A stretch of DNA of 64,000 bases, taken from assembly GCA_024275825.1 (NCBI GenBank), contig JAJRYK010000023.1, positions 57,195 to 121,194 on the forward strand. Direction: 5' to 3'. Positions 35,519-45,999 of the stretch are shown here, in pieces. A program made the translations under genes and the position numbers. The notes under the pieces were generated by a model. That model worked only from the letters and a program-made list of their open reading frames with translations, made no database searches and was not told where the DNA came from. Numbering within the stretch: the stretch's first letter is position 1; each line of letters begins with the position of its first letter. The DNA is from Alphaproteobacteria bacterium. GTDB taxonomy: Bacteria; Pseudomonadota; Alphaproteobacteria; Micavibrionales; Micavibrionaceae.

Positions 35519-37801
35519 ATGCAGCGCAGATTCCCTGTTCATTCCCTACGCACATATGCGGTTCTTGTTTTAACGTTTGCCATGCTGGCGATGCCGGCCT
35601 ACGCCGCGCAGAAAATCAAGAATATCACCGTTAGTGGCGCCGAGCGTGTTGAGCCCTCTACAATTTTATCGTATCTGGATGTGAAAGTGGGCGACGCAAT
35701 GACGCAGGGCGCGCTTGATCGTGGCTTGAAAAGCCTCTTTTCAACCGGGTTATTCGCTGATGTAACACTGCGTCAGGACAAATCTACACTTGTGGTGGAG
35801 GTCAAAGAAAACCCCGTTATCAACCAAATTGCGTTTGAGGGCAATGACAAGATCGAGGATACAGAGCTTTTAGCTGAAATTCAGCTCCGTCCACGCCAGG
35901 TCTTTACGCGCACGAAGGTACAGTCTGATGCCTCACGCCTCTATCAAGTTTACCGCCGCAGCGGTCGTTTCTCCGTTGATATCGAGCCTAAAGTCATTCG
36001 CCTAGAGCAAAACCGTATTAACCTGGTGTTTGAAATTAACGAAGGTGACATCACGCATGTGGAGAGCATTCGTTTCGTCGGAAACAAGCATTTCAGCGAT
36101 TCTTCGCTACGTTCTGAAGTCAGCACGAAAGAGACGGCATGGTACAAATTTATCAGCTCTGATGACCGCTACGACCCTGATCGCTTAGCATTTGACCAAG
36201 AGCTGCTACGCCGGTTTTATCTCAAAGAAGGCTACGCAGATTTTCGTATTCTTTCGGCGGTGGCTGAGCTGTCAAAAGATCAGGATAGCTTTTTCATTAC
36301 ATTTACGGTTGAAGAGGGTGAGCGTTATAAATTTGGTGAGATCAAGATAGACTCACGCTTGCGCAATTTTGATCCGTCTGTGCTGAATGAGCACCTGATC
36401 ATGCAACCTGGCGATTGGTATAATACAGATCGCGTTCAAGGTGTTGTCAGCCGTCTGACCGATGCTCTGGGTGACCTTCAATACGCCTTTGTTAATGTGC
36501 GACCAGATACGGACCGCAAGCGAGATGAGCAGGTGGTTGATTTGACCTTCATCATCGACCCAACGCCGCGCGTCTTTGTTGAGCGTATTGATGTGAATGG
36601 TAACGTCCGTACGCTTGATAAGGTCGTACGCCGTGAAATGCTGTTGGTGGAAGGCGACCCGTTTAATAAATCAAAGCTTGCACGCTCTGAGCAACGTATT
36701 GGTAATTTGAATTTTTTTGAGAATATAACCGTTGATATCAAGCCAGGCTCTGCGCCGGATAAGACTATCGTTGACATCGATGTTGCCGAAAAATCAACGG
36801 GAGAGCTTTCTGTGGGCGCTGGTTTTTCAACAAATGATGGCCCATTGGCAGATTTCAGCATTCGAGAGCGTAACTTCTTGGGTAAGGGGCAAAATGTTCT
36901 GCTTGGCGCTACCATCGCGGGACAGCGCACAGAGTTTAATTTAGGATTTACGGAGCCACGTTTTCTCGATCGTGATGTGTCTGCCGGCATCGATCTTTTT
37001 CACTCCACACGTGATTTTCAAAGTCAACGTTCTTACGATCAGAAACGGACTGGTGCTGGTTTCCGTTTAGGCTATCCGTTATCTGAACGCTGGCGCCAAA
37101 CGCTACGTCTGCGCGCTGAACGTAACGATATTACAGATGTGCAAAGCGACGCATCTCGGTTTATTCGTGATCAAGCAGGGCAGCGCGACACATTCGCGAT
37201 TTCTCAGCGCAGTGTCTATGACAGCCGTGACAGTACAGTCTTCCCGACAACAGGCTGGATGTATTGGTTTGATACTGAACTTGCCGGACTTGGCGGTGAT
37301 GCAAAATATGTTTCCGGGAAAACAGGCGCACGCTATTATTACCCAATTTTTGATCAGGTGATTTTCAATCTTCTCGGAGAAGTCGCGGGCATTGCCGCGT
37401 ACGGTGATGCAAATGTTGCCATTAATGAGCGTTTTTATCTTGGTGGCACCTCTCTGCGCGGGTTTGAACGAGCTGGCGTTGGTCCTCGGGATGGCATAAC
37501 GGAAGATTCTTTGGGCGGTAATTACTTCTATCGCAGTAGCGCGGAACTATCTTTTCCTATCGGGCTACCAGAGGAGCTGGGCATACTTGGGCACACATTC
37601 ACAGATGTAGGCTCTTTGTTTGAATTAGATGATACTGGCTCTGAAATTCAAGATGAAAGCTCCGTTCGTATCAGTGTTGGCGCAGGCATATCATGGCGCT
37701 CGCCCTTCGGCCCGTTGCGTGTTGATTTCGCAGTACCGCTTGCGGATGAAGAGTTTGACCAAACAGAATCTTTCAGATTTAACTTTGGAACGCGCTTCTA
37801 A
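35519..37801 (+). CDS. bamA: Outer membrane protein assembly factor BamA
   Basis: BamA inserts beta-barrel proteins into the outer membrane. The 760-residue precursor has a signal peptide ending PAYAAQ (about residue 30), five POTRA domains (for example IKNITVSGAERVEPSTILSY) and a C-terminal barrel. The barrel has the conserved GGTSLRGFERAG loop 6 motif and ends in phenylalanine (FRFNFGTRF). The start at 35519 (MQRRFPVHSLRTYAV) gives a proper signal peptide; the upstream in-frame ATG at 35450 adds 23 residues not expected there. It is followed by the Skp-like gene. Confidence 0.96.
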   Translation: MQRRFPVHSLRTYAVLVLTFAMLAMPAYAAQKIKNITVSGAERVEPSTILSYLDVKVGDAMTQGALDRGLKSLFSTGLFADVTLRQDKSTLVVEVKENPVINQIAFEGNDKIEDTELLAEIQLRPRQVFTRTKVQSDASRLYQVYRRSGRFSVDIEPKVIRLEQNRINLVFEINEGDITHVESIRFVGNKHFSDSSLRSEVSTKETAWYKFISSDDRYDPDRLAFDQELLRRFYLKEGYADFRILSAVAELSKDQDSFFITFTVEEGERYKFGEIKIDSRLRNFDPSVLNEHLIMQPGDWYNTDRVQGVVSRLTDALGDLQYAFVNVRPDTDRKRDEQVVDLTFIIDPTPRVFVERIDVNGNVRTLDKVVRREMLLVEGDPFNKSKLARSEQRIGNLNFFENITVDIKPGSAPDKTIVDIDVAEKSTGELSVGAGFSTNDGPLADFSIRERNFLGKGQNVLLGATIAGQRTEFNLGFTEPRFLDRDVSAGIDLFHSTRDFQSQRSYDQKRTGAGFRLGYPLSERWRQTLRLRAERNDITDVQSDASRFIRDQAGQRDTFAISQRSVYDSRDSTVFPTTGWMYWFDTELAGLGGDAKYVSGKTGARYYYPIFDQVIFNLLGEVAGIAAYGDANVAINERFYLGGTSLRGFERAGVGPRDGITEDSLGGNYFYRSSAELSFPIGLPEELGILGHTFTDVGSLFELDDTGSEIQDESSVRISVGAGISWRSPFGPLRVDFAVPLADEEFDQTESFRFNFGTRF

Positions 37802-37850
37802 TTTGCTAAACATAATCAACTTTTAAATATAACGTTTGAGGTAATGCCCC

Positions 37851-38393
37851 ATGAAGACCCTTTCCATACTAATTGTTGCGCTTTTGTTGCTCTCATTTTC
37901 TGCCCCCGTGCAGGCACAAGAATCGACGTCCATTGCGGTTGTTGATGTACAAAAACTGCTTACAGAGTCAAAAGCAGCCAAGGATATTCAAAAACAGCTA
38001 AAAAAGTATCGTGAAAAATTTATGGAGCATTTGTCCAAAGAAGAGCAGGCCCTTAAAAAGACAGAGAAGGATTTAATTGAGAAAAAAGCTGACATGGCGC
38101 CAGAAGACTTCGCAAAAGAACGCAAGGCCTTCGAAGAGAAATTCCTGGAAACGCGCCGTTTTGCCCAAAAGCAAAAACGCGCACTTGATGAGGCAACCGT
38201 AAAGGCCATGGCGAATCTAGAGGCTGAGCTGTACAAAGCTGTACAAAGCATTGCTGATGATAAAGGTTATGATCTGATCATATCCCGTCAGAATGTTGTG
38301 TTAGGTGCAAAAGCTCTGGATATCTCTGAGGACGCGATGAGCAAGCTTAATGATGCTATTTCAAAAATTGAACTGGACGTGAAAGCTGAATAG
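37851..38393 (+). CDS. skp: OmpH/Skp family periplasmic chaperone
   Basis: This is a holdase that guides unfolded outer-membrane proteins to BamA. The 180-residue protein has a signal peptide (MKTLSILIVALLLLSFSAPVQA), SIAVVDVQKLLTESKAAKDI, a long charged coiled-coil from about 45 to 120, and the C-terminal body YDLIISRQNVVLGAKALDIS. Length and layout are typical of OmpH proteins found between bamA and lpxD. Confidence 0.92.
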   Translation: MKTLSILIVALLLLSFSAPVQAQESTSIAVVDVQKLLTESKAAKDIQKQLKKYREKFMEHLSKEEQALKKTEKDLIEKKADMAPEDFAKERKAFEEKFLETRRFAQKQKRALDEATVKAMANLEAELYKAVQSIADDKGYDLIISRQNVVLGAKALDISEDAMSKLNDAISKIELDVKAE

Positions 38394-38414
38394 CCAAGCG
38401 CGCATTGAACTATA

Positions 38415-39440
38415 ATGGCAGATCCAAAATTTTTCACCAATGCCGGACCTTTTTCTCTCCAGCAGATTGCTGAGTGTGCGGGCTGCGCTCTGCCTTCTGG
38501 CGCTTCTCCTGACCATATGATCAGCGACGTTGCGCCGCTGGATCAAGCGGACTCCGCCGCTTTATCTTTCCTCGATAATGTGAAATATAAGGTACAGTTT
38601 CAGGAAACGGAGGCCGGTGCGTGCTTCGTGACAAAGGGTATGGCTGATTTTGCTCCTAAAGCGACAATTGCCCTCATCACCGATAATCCGCACAAGGCCT
38701 ATGCGCTGGCCGCGCAAATGTTCTATCCGCCGATTGAGCGCCTAACGCAAATCTCTGATCAGGCTCATATATCTTCTTCAGCTAAAATTGGGAAAGGCGC
38801 CTATATTGAGGCAGGCGTTCATATCGGTGATCATGTTCAAATAGGTCAAAATTGTATAATTGAAGCTAACACGGTGATCCGTGAAAATGTTCAGATTGGC
38901 GAATATGCTCGCATTGGTTCAAGCGCTACGATTTCTCACGCCATTATTGGCGCGTATGTGCGCATTTATCCTGGTGTGCGCATTGGTCAAGATGGCTTTG
39001 GCTTTGCAATAGATCCGGCCGGCCACGTAAAGGTGCCGCAGCTCGGTCGCGTGATTATTGAGGATCACGTGGAGATTGGGGCAAATACGTGTATAGACCG
39101 CGGTGCGGGGCCAGATACTCTAATCGGACAGGGCACGTGGATCGATAATTTGGTTCAAATTGGACATAATGTAAAAATCGGCAAAGGTTGCGTGATTGTT
39201 GCGCAGGTAGGTATTGCTGGGAGCACAGCGCTAGAGGATTACGTTGTGGCTGCCGGTCAGGTAGGTATTGCTGGGCATTTAACTATTGGCACGGGCGCTA
39301 AAATTGCGGCGCAGTCTGGCGTAACGCGAGATATTCCGGCGGGTGAAGAGCATATGGGTTATCCCAGTATGCCCATCAAGCAATTTTTGCGGCAGCATGT
39401 GACGCTAAAGAGCTTGATTAATAAGGGTAAAAACACTTAA
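38415..39440 (+). CDS. lpxD: UDP-3-O-(3-hydroxyacyl)glucosamine N-acyltransferase
   Basis: LpxD adds the second hydroxyacyl chain in lipid A synthesis. The 341 residues contain an N-terminal uridine-binding domain (to about 105), then a left-handed beta-helix of hexapeptide repeats. The catalytic-histidine segment [14 protein letters not shown] and [12 protein letters not shown] are visible, with a short C-terminal helix ([11 protein letters not shown]). The length is as usual. It is in the lpxD-fabZ-lpxA-lpxI-lpxB set. Confidence 0.96.
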   Translation: MADPKFFTNAGPFSLQQIAECAGCALPSGASPDHMISDVAPLDQADSAALSFLDNVKYKVQFQETEAGACFVTKGMADFAPKATIALITDNPHKAYALAAQMFYPPIERLTQISDQAHISSSAKIGKGAYIEAGVHIGDHVQIGQNCIIEANTVIRENVQIGEYARIGSSATISHAIIGAYVRIYPGVRIGQDGFGFAIDPAGHVKVPQLGRVIIEDHVEIGANTCIDRGAGPDTLIGQGTWIDNLVQIGHNVKIGKGCVIVAQVGIAGSTALEDYVVAAGQVGIAGHLTIGTGAKIAAQSGVTRDIPAGEEHMGYPSMPIKQFLRQHVTLKSLINKGKNT

Positions 39441-39479
39441 CTCTATAAACTGAAGACTAAATTTAAACGAGGCATAATC

Positions 39480-39944
39480 ATGAGCACAGAAATAACAACA
39501 CCAATTGATATCATGCAGATCATGGACATGATCCCGCACCGCTATCCTATTTTGCTTGTGGATCGTATTTTGGAGCTAACGACCGGCGAAAGCGCGCTCA
39601 GCCTTAAGAATGTAACCATGAATGAGCCTCACTTTATGGGGCACTTTCCAGGCCATCCGGTGATGCCTGGTGTTTTGATCATTGAGGCGATGGCGCAAAC
39701 GGCCGCTCTGGTTGTCGTTGATGCTATGGGCGCGGAGGCCAAGGGCAAGGTCGTTTATTTCATGACCATTGATAATGCACGGTTCCGCAAGCCCGTTGTG
39801 CCGGGCGATAGTCTTCATATCTATGTCGAGAAAACGCAAACTCGTGGCCCTGTCTGGAAATTTAAAGGCGTGGCAAAGGTTGGCGATACGGTCTGTGCTG
39901 AGGCCGCATTCAGCGCCATGATCACCGATAAAGAATCTGCCTAA
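39480..39944 (+). CDS. fabZ: 3-hydroxyacyl-[acyl-carrier-protein] dehydratase FabZ
   Basis: FabZ dehydrates hydroxyacyl-ACP in fatty acid elongation, competing with LpxA and LpxD for the same substrates. The 154-residue hotdog-fold protein has MIPHRYPILLVDRILEL, then the active-site helix FMGHFPGHPVMPGVLIIEAMAQ with the catalytic His and Glu. It lies between lpxD and lpxA as usual, so the balance of fatty acid and lipid A synthesis is co-expressed. Confidence 0.97.
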   Translation: MSTEITTPIDIMQIMDMIPHRYPILLVDRILELTTGESALSLKNVTMNEPHFMGHFPGHPVMPGVLIIEAMAQTAALVVVDAMGAEAKGKVVYFMTIDNARFRKPVVPGDSLHIYVEKTQTRGPVWKFKGVAKVGDTVCAEAAFSAMITDKESA

Positions 39945-40023
39945 AACTCGCCACCCGCATGTTACAGGCCGCAATAATCCGTGACTTGTGCGCGAGCCCC
40001 CCAAACTCTAGACTTAAAGCATT

Positions 40024-40821
40024 ATGACTGCAAATATTCACGCCACCGCGATTATCGACCCCGCTGCCAATATCGGTGCGGGCGTTTCCATTGGCCCGTA
40101 TTGTATTGTGGGACCAGATGTGAGCCTTCATGATAACGTGACGCTCATGGCACATGTCGTTGTTAACGGCCACACAACGGTGGGCGAGGGCACGATTATC
40201 CATCCCTTCGCTTCTATCGGCGGGCCGCCGCAGGACCTTAAATATGAAGGTGAGCCATCAACACTGACCATCGGTAAAAACAACACCATCCGCGAGCACG
40301 TAACGATGAACCCCGGCACGAAAGACGGCGGCATGGAAACGGTGATTGGTGACAATAATTTATTCATGATGGCGGCGCATGTCGCACATGATTGTATCAT
40401 TGGTAATAATGTTATTTTGGCGAATAATGCTTCACTGGGGGGGCATGTTCATATTGGAGATTATGCTATTTTGGGTGGTCTTTCGGCCGTTCACCAATTT
40501 ATCCGTATTGGGGCGCATGCTATTATTGGTGGGCTGTCCGGTGTTGAGAGTGATGTAATCCCCTATGGCCGGGTAAAGGGCGAGCGCGGAAATCTTGCCG
40601 GCCTCAACCTGATCGGCTTAGAGCGCCGCGGCTTTGATAAAAATGATATCCGCATGCTCCAACGCGCCTATAACCAGCTCTTCGGCAATGAGGGTACGAT
40701 GGAGGAGCGCATTGAAACTGTCGCGCAAGATTTCATCGATAACGAAACCATCAGCGCCATCATCGCCTTTGCCCGTGAGAAAACAAAGTTTCCGTTATGT
40801 CAGCCGCCCAAAAAAGCCTAA
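40024..40821 (+). CDS. lpxA: Acyl-ACP--UDP-N-acetylglucosamine O-acyltransferase
   Basis: LpxA performs the first acylation of UDP-GlcNAc in lipid A synthesis. The 265-residue protein is a hexapeptide left-handed beta-helix starting IHATAIIDPAANIGAGVSIG, with the catalytic-histidine region MAAHVAHDCIIGNN and the C-terminal helical GLNLIGLERRGFDKNDIRML. The length is typical. It overlaps lpxI by 25 bp. Confidence 0.97.
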   Translation: MTANIHATAIIDPAANIGAGVSIGPYCIVGPDVSLHDNVTLMAHVVVNGHTTVGEGTIIHPFASIGGPPQDLKYEGEPSTLTIGKNNTIREHVTMNPGTKDGGMETVIGDNNLFMMAAHVAHDCIIGNNVILANNASLGGHVHIGDYAILGGLSAVHQFIRIGAHAIIGGLSGVESDVIPYGRVKGERGNLAGLNLIGLERRGFDKNDIRMLQRAYNQLFGNEGTMEERIETVAQDFIDNETISAIIAFAREKTKFPLCQPPKKA

Positions 40822-41654
40822 AGCCCCAAAAACTCGGCATTATCGCCGGCGGCGGCCATTTGCCCGCTATGCTCGTGCGGGCTTGTGATGAGCAGGGGAT
40901 AGAGCCCTTTATCATTGCTTTCGAAGGCCAAACCAGTCCTGATCTTGTCCGCGATCACAATCATATGTGGACCCGCCTCGGCGCAACCGGCGCAGTGATT
41001 AAAGCACTTAATAACCATCAGATTAAAGACCTCGTGATGATTGGCTCCATGCATCGCCCGACCTTGGCGGAGCTGCGCCCGGATCTGAAAACCACGGAGT
41101 TCTTTGCTAAAATAGCGCTCAAGGCGCTCGGTGATAATGATTTACTCGCCAATATTCGCACCATGCTAGAGGAGGAGGGCTTTGCTCTCCACGGCGTGCA
41201 TAAGTTCATTGATGACTTGCTGACACCAGAGGGTATTATCGGTAAACACAAGCCTAGCAAGGCACAGCTTATATACATACAGCGCGGCATAGAGGCGGCA
41301 GAGCAGCTCGGTATGCTCGATATCGGCCAGTCCGTCATCGTGCAAGAAGGCATCATTCTGGGCGTAGAGGCCGCCGAGGGTACAAATGAGCTCATTAAGC
41401 GTTGCAAGCACCTCAAGCGCAAGGGGCGCAAGGGCGTGCTTGTGAAGCTCTGCAAGCCACAGCAAGACCACGACCTTGACCTCCCCACCATCGGCCCGGA
41501 AACTATAGAGCTTGCTATCCAAAATGATCTTGGCGGTGTGGCCGTTCATGCGGGGCACAGCCTTATGGTTGGGCGTGAAGATGTCATCTGCATCGCTAAT
41601 AAGCACAAATTATTCGTTATCGGTATAAATTCAGAAGAGCACGCCGATGACTAA
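40797..41654 (+). CDS. lpxI: UDP-2,3-diacylglucosamine pyrophosphatase LpxI
   Basis: LpxI (DUF1009) hydrolyses UDP-diacylglucosamine to lipid X in lipid A synthesis. It is the alphaproteobacterial replacement for LpxH. The 285 residues show GIIAGGGHLPAMLVRACDEQG, an N-terminal Rossmann-like domain, and the C-terminal DUF1009 region including GVEAAEGTNELIKRC and DLPTIGPETIELA with the likely catalytic aspartate. No lpxH is needed in this window. Overlaps with lpxA and lpxB indicate one operon. Confidence 0.94.
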   Translation: MSAAQKSLKPQKLGIIAGGGHLPAMLVRACDEQGIEPFIIAFEGQTSPDLVRDHNHMWTRLGATGAVIKALNNHQIKDLVMIGSMHRPTLAELRPDLKTTEFFAKIALKALGDNDLLANIRTMLEEEGFALHGVHKFIDDLLTPEGIIGKHKPSKAQLIYIQRGIEAAEQLGMLDIGQSVIVQEGIILGVEAAEGTNELIKRCKHLKRKGRKGVLVKLCKPQQDHDLDLPTIGPETIELAIQNDLGGVAVHAGHSLMVGREDVICIANKHKLFVIGINSEEHADD

Positions 41655-43044
41655 AAAAATATTCCTCATCGCTGGCGAGCCTTCCGGTGACGCTCTTGGC
41701 GCATCATTGATGGAGGCGCTCAAGGCACAATCGCCAGAGCCTATAGAGTTCATCGGCATAGGTGGTGATCTTATGGCGGAGCAGGGGCTAGATAGCCTTT
41801 TACCGATGGAAGAGCTCTGCGTTATGGGCCTTGTCGAAGTTCTGACGCATTTACCGCGTCTTCTGCGCCTGATCAACGGCGTTGTTGAGGAGGTCGAAAA
41901 GGCCAACCCAGACGTCCTTATCACCATTGATCTCCCAGACTTCAATTTTCAAGTCGCAAGCCGCCTCAAAAAACGCGGCACCTGCAAAGCTAAACGCATT
42001 CACTATGTAGCCCCCAGCGTGTGGGCGTGGCGGGGAAAGCGCGCGCAAAAGATATCAGCCTTCCTCGATGGCCTGATTTGCTTGCTGCCCTTCGAGCCGC
42101 CATATTTCAAAAAATACAAGCTACCCACAAAGTTCGCCGGCCATCCCTTATCACAGAAAAACCTAGAGGACATCGATGGTGCAGCCTTTCGCAAAAGCCA
42201 TGATATAGACGAAAATGCAATCGTTGTTGGGCTCCTTCTCGGTAGCCGCGAGAGCGAGCTTAAGAAGCACGGCCCTGCTTTCCGTGAAACCATGCGCGTG
42301 CTTTTTAAACATTATCCTGAGTTAATTCTCGTTGTCCCGACATTGCCTAATCTAGAGTTTCAGGTGCGTGAAATTCTTGCTGGCACACGTACAAATGCAA
42401 TGATCATCACCGATGCCAATAAAAAATATGAAGCTTTTGCCGCATGTAACGCTGCCCTGGCGGTATCGGGTACGGTGGGGCTAGAGCTGGCCTATATGGG
42501 GGTGCCGCACATTATTGGCTATAAAATGCACCCGCTGACCTATGTAATTGCCAGGCTGATGGTGAAAACGAAATACGGGCATTTGGCGAATATTTTGCTC
42601 GAAGATGAAGTCGTGCCTGAATATTTACAAGGGCGCTGTAGCCCGATCAATCTCTCTATCGGACTTTTGCGCTTACTCAAGAGCGAGCAAGCTCGGGGCG
42701 AACAAAGAGAAGCTTTTACCGTGCTCAAAGATTATATGCGCGGCGAGCAGGACGCGAGCCCTTCCGAAAAAGCGGCTAAGTTTGTTTTTGATGTGCTGAA
42801 TGACACATATACGCCGGAGTCTAGCGAGGTTGCAAAACCCATATGGGTAAAGCGTGAGAAAACCTCCGTAATGGTTGAAGATGCCCAAGAATCGCAGCAA
42901 GCTCAAGATGTGGCCGCTTCTTCATCTGATGAAGCGGCAGAGCTTCAAGAAGTGGAAGGCGTTTCTCTTCCGGCACTCATCGCACAAGGAAAAGCGAGAT
43001 TTGAAGAGCTCAAATCTCGCTTTGTTAAATCTCCTAAAAATTAA
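41647..43044 (+). CDS. lpxB: Lipid-A-disaccharide synthase, with C-terminal extension
   Basis: LpxB joins lipid X and UDP-diacylglucosamine into the lipid A disaccharide (GT19 family). The first 385 or so residues are standard: IFLIAGEPSGDALGASLMEA, IHYVAPSVWAWRGKRA, and SGTVGLELAYMGVPHIIGYKM. At 465 residues it is about 75 longer than usual. The extra tail is acidic and Gln/Ala/Ser-rich, ending ALIAQGKARFEELKSRFVKS, and has no known domain. It overlaps lpxI by 8 bp and ends 6 bp from convergent gltA. Confidence 0.95.
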   Translation: MTKKIFLIAGEPSGDALGASLMEALKAQSPEPIEFIGIGGDLMAEQGLDSLLPMEELCVMGLVEVLTHLPRLLRLINGVVEEVEKANPDVLITIDLPDFNFQVASRLKKRGTCKAKRIHYVAPSVWAWRGKRAQKISAFLDGLICLLPFEPPYFKKYKLPTKFAGHPLSQKNLEDIDGAAFRKSHDIDENAIVVGLLLGSRESELKKHGPAFRETMRVLFKHYPELILVVPTLPNLEFQVREILAGTRTNAMIITDANKKYEAFAACNAALAVSGTVGLELAYMGVPHIIGYKMHPLTYVIARLMVKTKYGHLANILLEDEVVPEYLQGRCSPINLSIGLLRLLKSEQARGEQREAFTVLKDYMRGEQDASPSEKAAKFVFDVLNDTYTPESSEVAKPIWVKREKTSVMVEDAQESQQAQDVAASSSDEAAELQEVEGVSLPALIAQGKARFEELKSRFVKSPKN

Positions 43045-43050
43045 GGATAT

Positions 43051-44376
43051 CTATTTCCGCTTTTCAATCGGCACAAAGTCACGCTGTTCTGGCCCGGTAT
43101 AGAGCTGTCTTGGGCGGCCAATGCGCAGGCTCGGCTCCTCAATCATCTCTTTCCATTGTGAAATCCAGCCGACTGTGCGGGCTACGGCGAACAGCACGGT
43201 AAACATGCTGGTCGGGAATCCCATGGCGCGCAGAATAATGCCGGAATAGAAATCGACATTCGGGTAAAGCTGGCGCTTTACAAAATACTCATCCTCAAGC
43301 GCAATGCGTTCCAGCTCCATCGCGATTTCCAGCATTGGGTCTTCAATACCCAGCTCTTCAAGCACGTCATCCGCAGCCTTTTTAAGCACCTGCGCACGCG
43401 GGTCAAAGTTTTTGTACACGCGGTGACCAAAGCCCATCAGGCGGAACGGATCTTCTTTATCCTTGGCGCGTTTAATGAATTCAGGAATATTTTCTTTAGA
43501 GCCAATTTCTTCCAGCATCTCAAGAACCGCCTGGTTCGCCCCGCCATGACTTGGCCCCCAAAGGGACGCAATCCCCGCCGCAATACAGGCAAATGGGTTG
43601 GCCTGAGATGACCCGGCAAGGCGCACGGTCGATGTGGACGCATTTTGCTCGTGATCAGCATGCAGGATGAAAATCTTATCCATCGCATCGGCCAGAACCG
43701 GATTAACCACATAGGGTTCAGCCGGTACGGCGAAGCACATATAGAGAAAATTCTCCGCAAAATTTAGATCATTGCGTGGATACATGAAGGGTTGCCCAAT
43801 CGTATATTTATGCGTCATCGCCCCCAGTGTTGGGATTTTTGCAATCAAGCGTTGCGCCGATAATTCACGTTGCTCAGGATCATTAATGTCCAGAGAGTCA
43901 TGATAAAACCCGGCCAAAGCGCCAACCACGCCGCACATAATCGCCATGGGGTGCGCATCACGGCGAAACCCGCGATAGAAGTAATTGACCTGTTCATTGA
44001 CCATCGTGTGATAGGTGATGTCTGTTTCAAACTTGTCTTTTTGCTCCTGCGTTGGTAAATCACCATAAAGCAGTAAATAGGCCACAGACAGAAAGCTGCT
44101 ATGCTCCGCCAAGTCCTCAATCGTATAGCCACGATGAAGTAAAACACCTTTTTCACCATCAATGAATGTCAGGCGTGACTTACAACTACCTGTTGCGGTA
44201 AAGCTGGGATCAAACGTGAAATGCCCGGTTTCGGCATAAAGCTTGCGAATATCAATGACGGCTGGCCCATGTGTACCTTCCAAAACAGGAAGTTGAATGC
44301 TATCGCCTGTTTCATCATTGGTCAGCGTGAATGTTTTTTGGTCTGTTTGTTGTGCGGCTGCTTTTTCTGCGCTCAT
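43051..44376 (-). CDS. gltA: Citrate synthase
   Basis: GltA condenses acetyl-CoA and oxaloacetate into citrate at the entry of the TCA cycle. The 441 residues are of the long (hexameric, NADH-responsive type) form with [38 protein letters not shown] and [14 protein letters not shown] holding the catalytic histidines, and the later [14 protein letters not shown] with the catalytic aspartate. The start ATG at 44376 has GGGGA just upstream. It converges with lpxB. Confidence 0.97.
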   Translation of the reverse strand: MSAEKAAAQQTDQKTFTLTNDETGDSIQLPVLEGTHGPAVIDIRKLYAETGHFTFDPSFTATGSCKSRLTFIDGEKGVLLHRGYTIEDLAEHSSFLSVAYLLLYGDLPTQEQKDKFETDITYHTMVNEQVNYFYRGFRRDAHPMAIMCGVVGALAGFYHDSLDINDPEQRELSAQRLIAKIPTLGAMTHKYTIGQPFMYPRNDLNFAENFLYMCFAVPAEPYVVNPVLADAMDKIFILHADHEQNASTSTVRLAGSSQANPFACIAAGIASLWGPSHGGANQAVLEMLEEIGSKENIPEFIKRAKDKEDPFRLMGFGHRVYKNFDPRAQVLKKAADDVLEELGIEDPMLEIAMELERIALEDEYFVKRQLYPNVDFYSGIILRAMGFPTSMFTVLFAVARTVGWISQWKEMIEEPSLRIGRPRQLYTGPEQRDFVPIEKRK

Positions 44377-44520
44377 AAGAATCCCCGATTTTTATTATGT
44401 GTGAAAATGCTGTTGGAGTCTGAATTTACCCTAGCCTTCATCATACGATTTTTGCAGCGCAATATCAAACGCAAACTGCTTATCTGCGCGAGGTTTCGTT
44501 TCAAATTTTATCTATTTATT

Positions 44521-45924
44521 TTAGGCAAGTGCCACATTGATCCGGGTGATGGTTTCGTCCTTACCCAATATCTCTGCCGCATGAAAGATGGACGGCGAAA
44601 CCGTTGTGCCAGTCAGTGCCGCGCGCAGCGGCATCGCGACCTTGCCCAGATTCCCCTCCATCAACGCATCGGCCACACCCTTGCATGCAGCCTGAATGTG
44701 ATCACTGGTGAAATCTTCAAGCGTGCCGAGCGCCGTGGCGAGAGCAGGTAAGATCTTGTCTTTCGCCCCCTCAACCAACTTTTGCGCCTTCTCATCATAA
44801 GAAAGCGGCACGCTCTTGGCATAAAACACAGACTCATCAACAAATTGCAGCAATGTTTTGGCGCGCTCCTGCAGTTCTCCGGCACTCGCTAAAATTCGTG
44901 TTCGCGCCAGATCATCGAGCTCCACGCCATGGCGCTCTTCATAAAACGGCGCAGCCTGCGCTAAAATATAGCCCGGATCAGCCTCGGCTATATAATGCGA
45001 ATTCAAATTCTCTAATTTATCAAAATTAAACCGCGCTGCTGATTTGCCGATATGTTCAAGATCAAACCATTCGATAGCCTGCGCCGTCGAAATAACCTCA
45101 TCATCGCCGTGCGACCATCCCAGCCGTAGCAGGTAATTGCGCATCGCCTCGGGCAAATAGCCCATCTTCTGATACTCCTCAACGCTCGCTGCGCCATGGC
45201 GTTTCGACATCTTTGCCCCATCGGGGCCAAGGATCAGCGGCACATGCGCATAAATCGGACGCTCCCAGCTCAGCGCATCATAAATCACATTCTGCCGCAG
45301 TGTATTGCTCAAATGATCATCCCCGCGAATAACATGGCTCACGCCCATGTCATGATCATCCACCACAACCGCCAGCATATAGGTCGGCGAACCGTCAGAG
45401 CGTAAAATAATAAAATCATCCAGCTGCTCATTCTGCACGGTCACATCGCCCTGAACCGCGTCATGAACCGTAGATGACCCGTCAAGGGGCGCTTTAACCC
45501 GGATCACGGGATCGATCCCTTCCGGCGCTTCGCTCGCATCCCGCTCTCGCCAGCGGCGGTCATAAAAACTGTTAGAGCCCTCGGCCTTTGCCTTTTCCCG
45601 CATATCCGCCAGCTCTTCCGGGCTGCAATAACATTTGTAAGCTTTGCCAGAGGCCAGCAGCTCTTGCGCCACCTCTGCATGCCGCGCGCTTTGCTCAAAT
45701 TGTGAGATAATCTCGCCGTCCCAATCCAGCTCCAGCCATCTCATTGCTTCGATCAAAGCCGTCACCGCCTCCTCCGAATGGCGCTTGCGGTCCGTATCTT
45801 CAATCCGAAACAGCATCTTCCCGCCATGTTTTTTCGCATAGAGCCAGTTAAACAGCGCCGTGCGCGCCGTGCCGATATGCATCATGCCGGTGGGGGACGG
45901 GGGAAAGCGGGTCACTACAGTCAT
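44521..45924 (-). CDS. gltX: Glutamate--tRNA ligase
   Basis: GltX charges tRNA-Glu, and often tRNA-Gln as a misacylated intermediate in alphaproteobacteria. It has the class I HIGH motif in RFPPSPTGMMHIGTARTALF, the KMSKR motif in GPDGAKMSKRHGAAS, and CYCSPEEL at the zinc-site position. I place the start at 45924 (MTVVTRFPPSPTG) because it matches the family. In-frame ATGs at 45963 and 45984 would add 13 or 20 residues. No strong ribosome site decides between them. The gene is divergent from comEC, with 75 bp or less between. Confidence 0.94.
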   Translation of the reverse strand: MTVVTRFPPSPTGMMHIGTARTALFNWLYAKKHGGKMLFRIEDTDRKRHSEEAVTALIEAMRWLELDWDGEIISQFEQSARHAEVAQELLASGKAYKCYCSPEELADMREKAKAEGSNSFYDRRWRERDASEAPEGIDPVIRVKAPLDGSSTVHDAVQGDVTVQNEQLDDFIILRSDGSPTYMLAVVVDDHDMGVSHVIRGDDHLSNTLRQNVIYDALSWERPIYAHVPLILGPDGAKMSKRHGAASVEEYQKMGYLPEAMRNYLLRLGWSHGDDEVISTAQAIEWFDLEHIGKSAARFNFDKLENLNSHYIAEADPGYILAQAAPFYEERHGVELDDLARTRILASAGELQERAKTLLQFVDESVFYAKSVPLSYDEKAQKLVEGAKDKILPALATALGTLEDFTSDHIQAACKGVADALMEGNLGKVAMPLRAALTGTTVSPSIFHAAEILGKDETITRINVALA

Positions 45925-45999
45925 GTCTTTATTCTTGCTCTTTGATTGCTTAAGGTCAGACATTAATAAAGCCCCAACCCCCAAACTGCAAGAGCGCCT

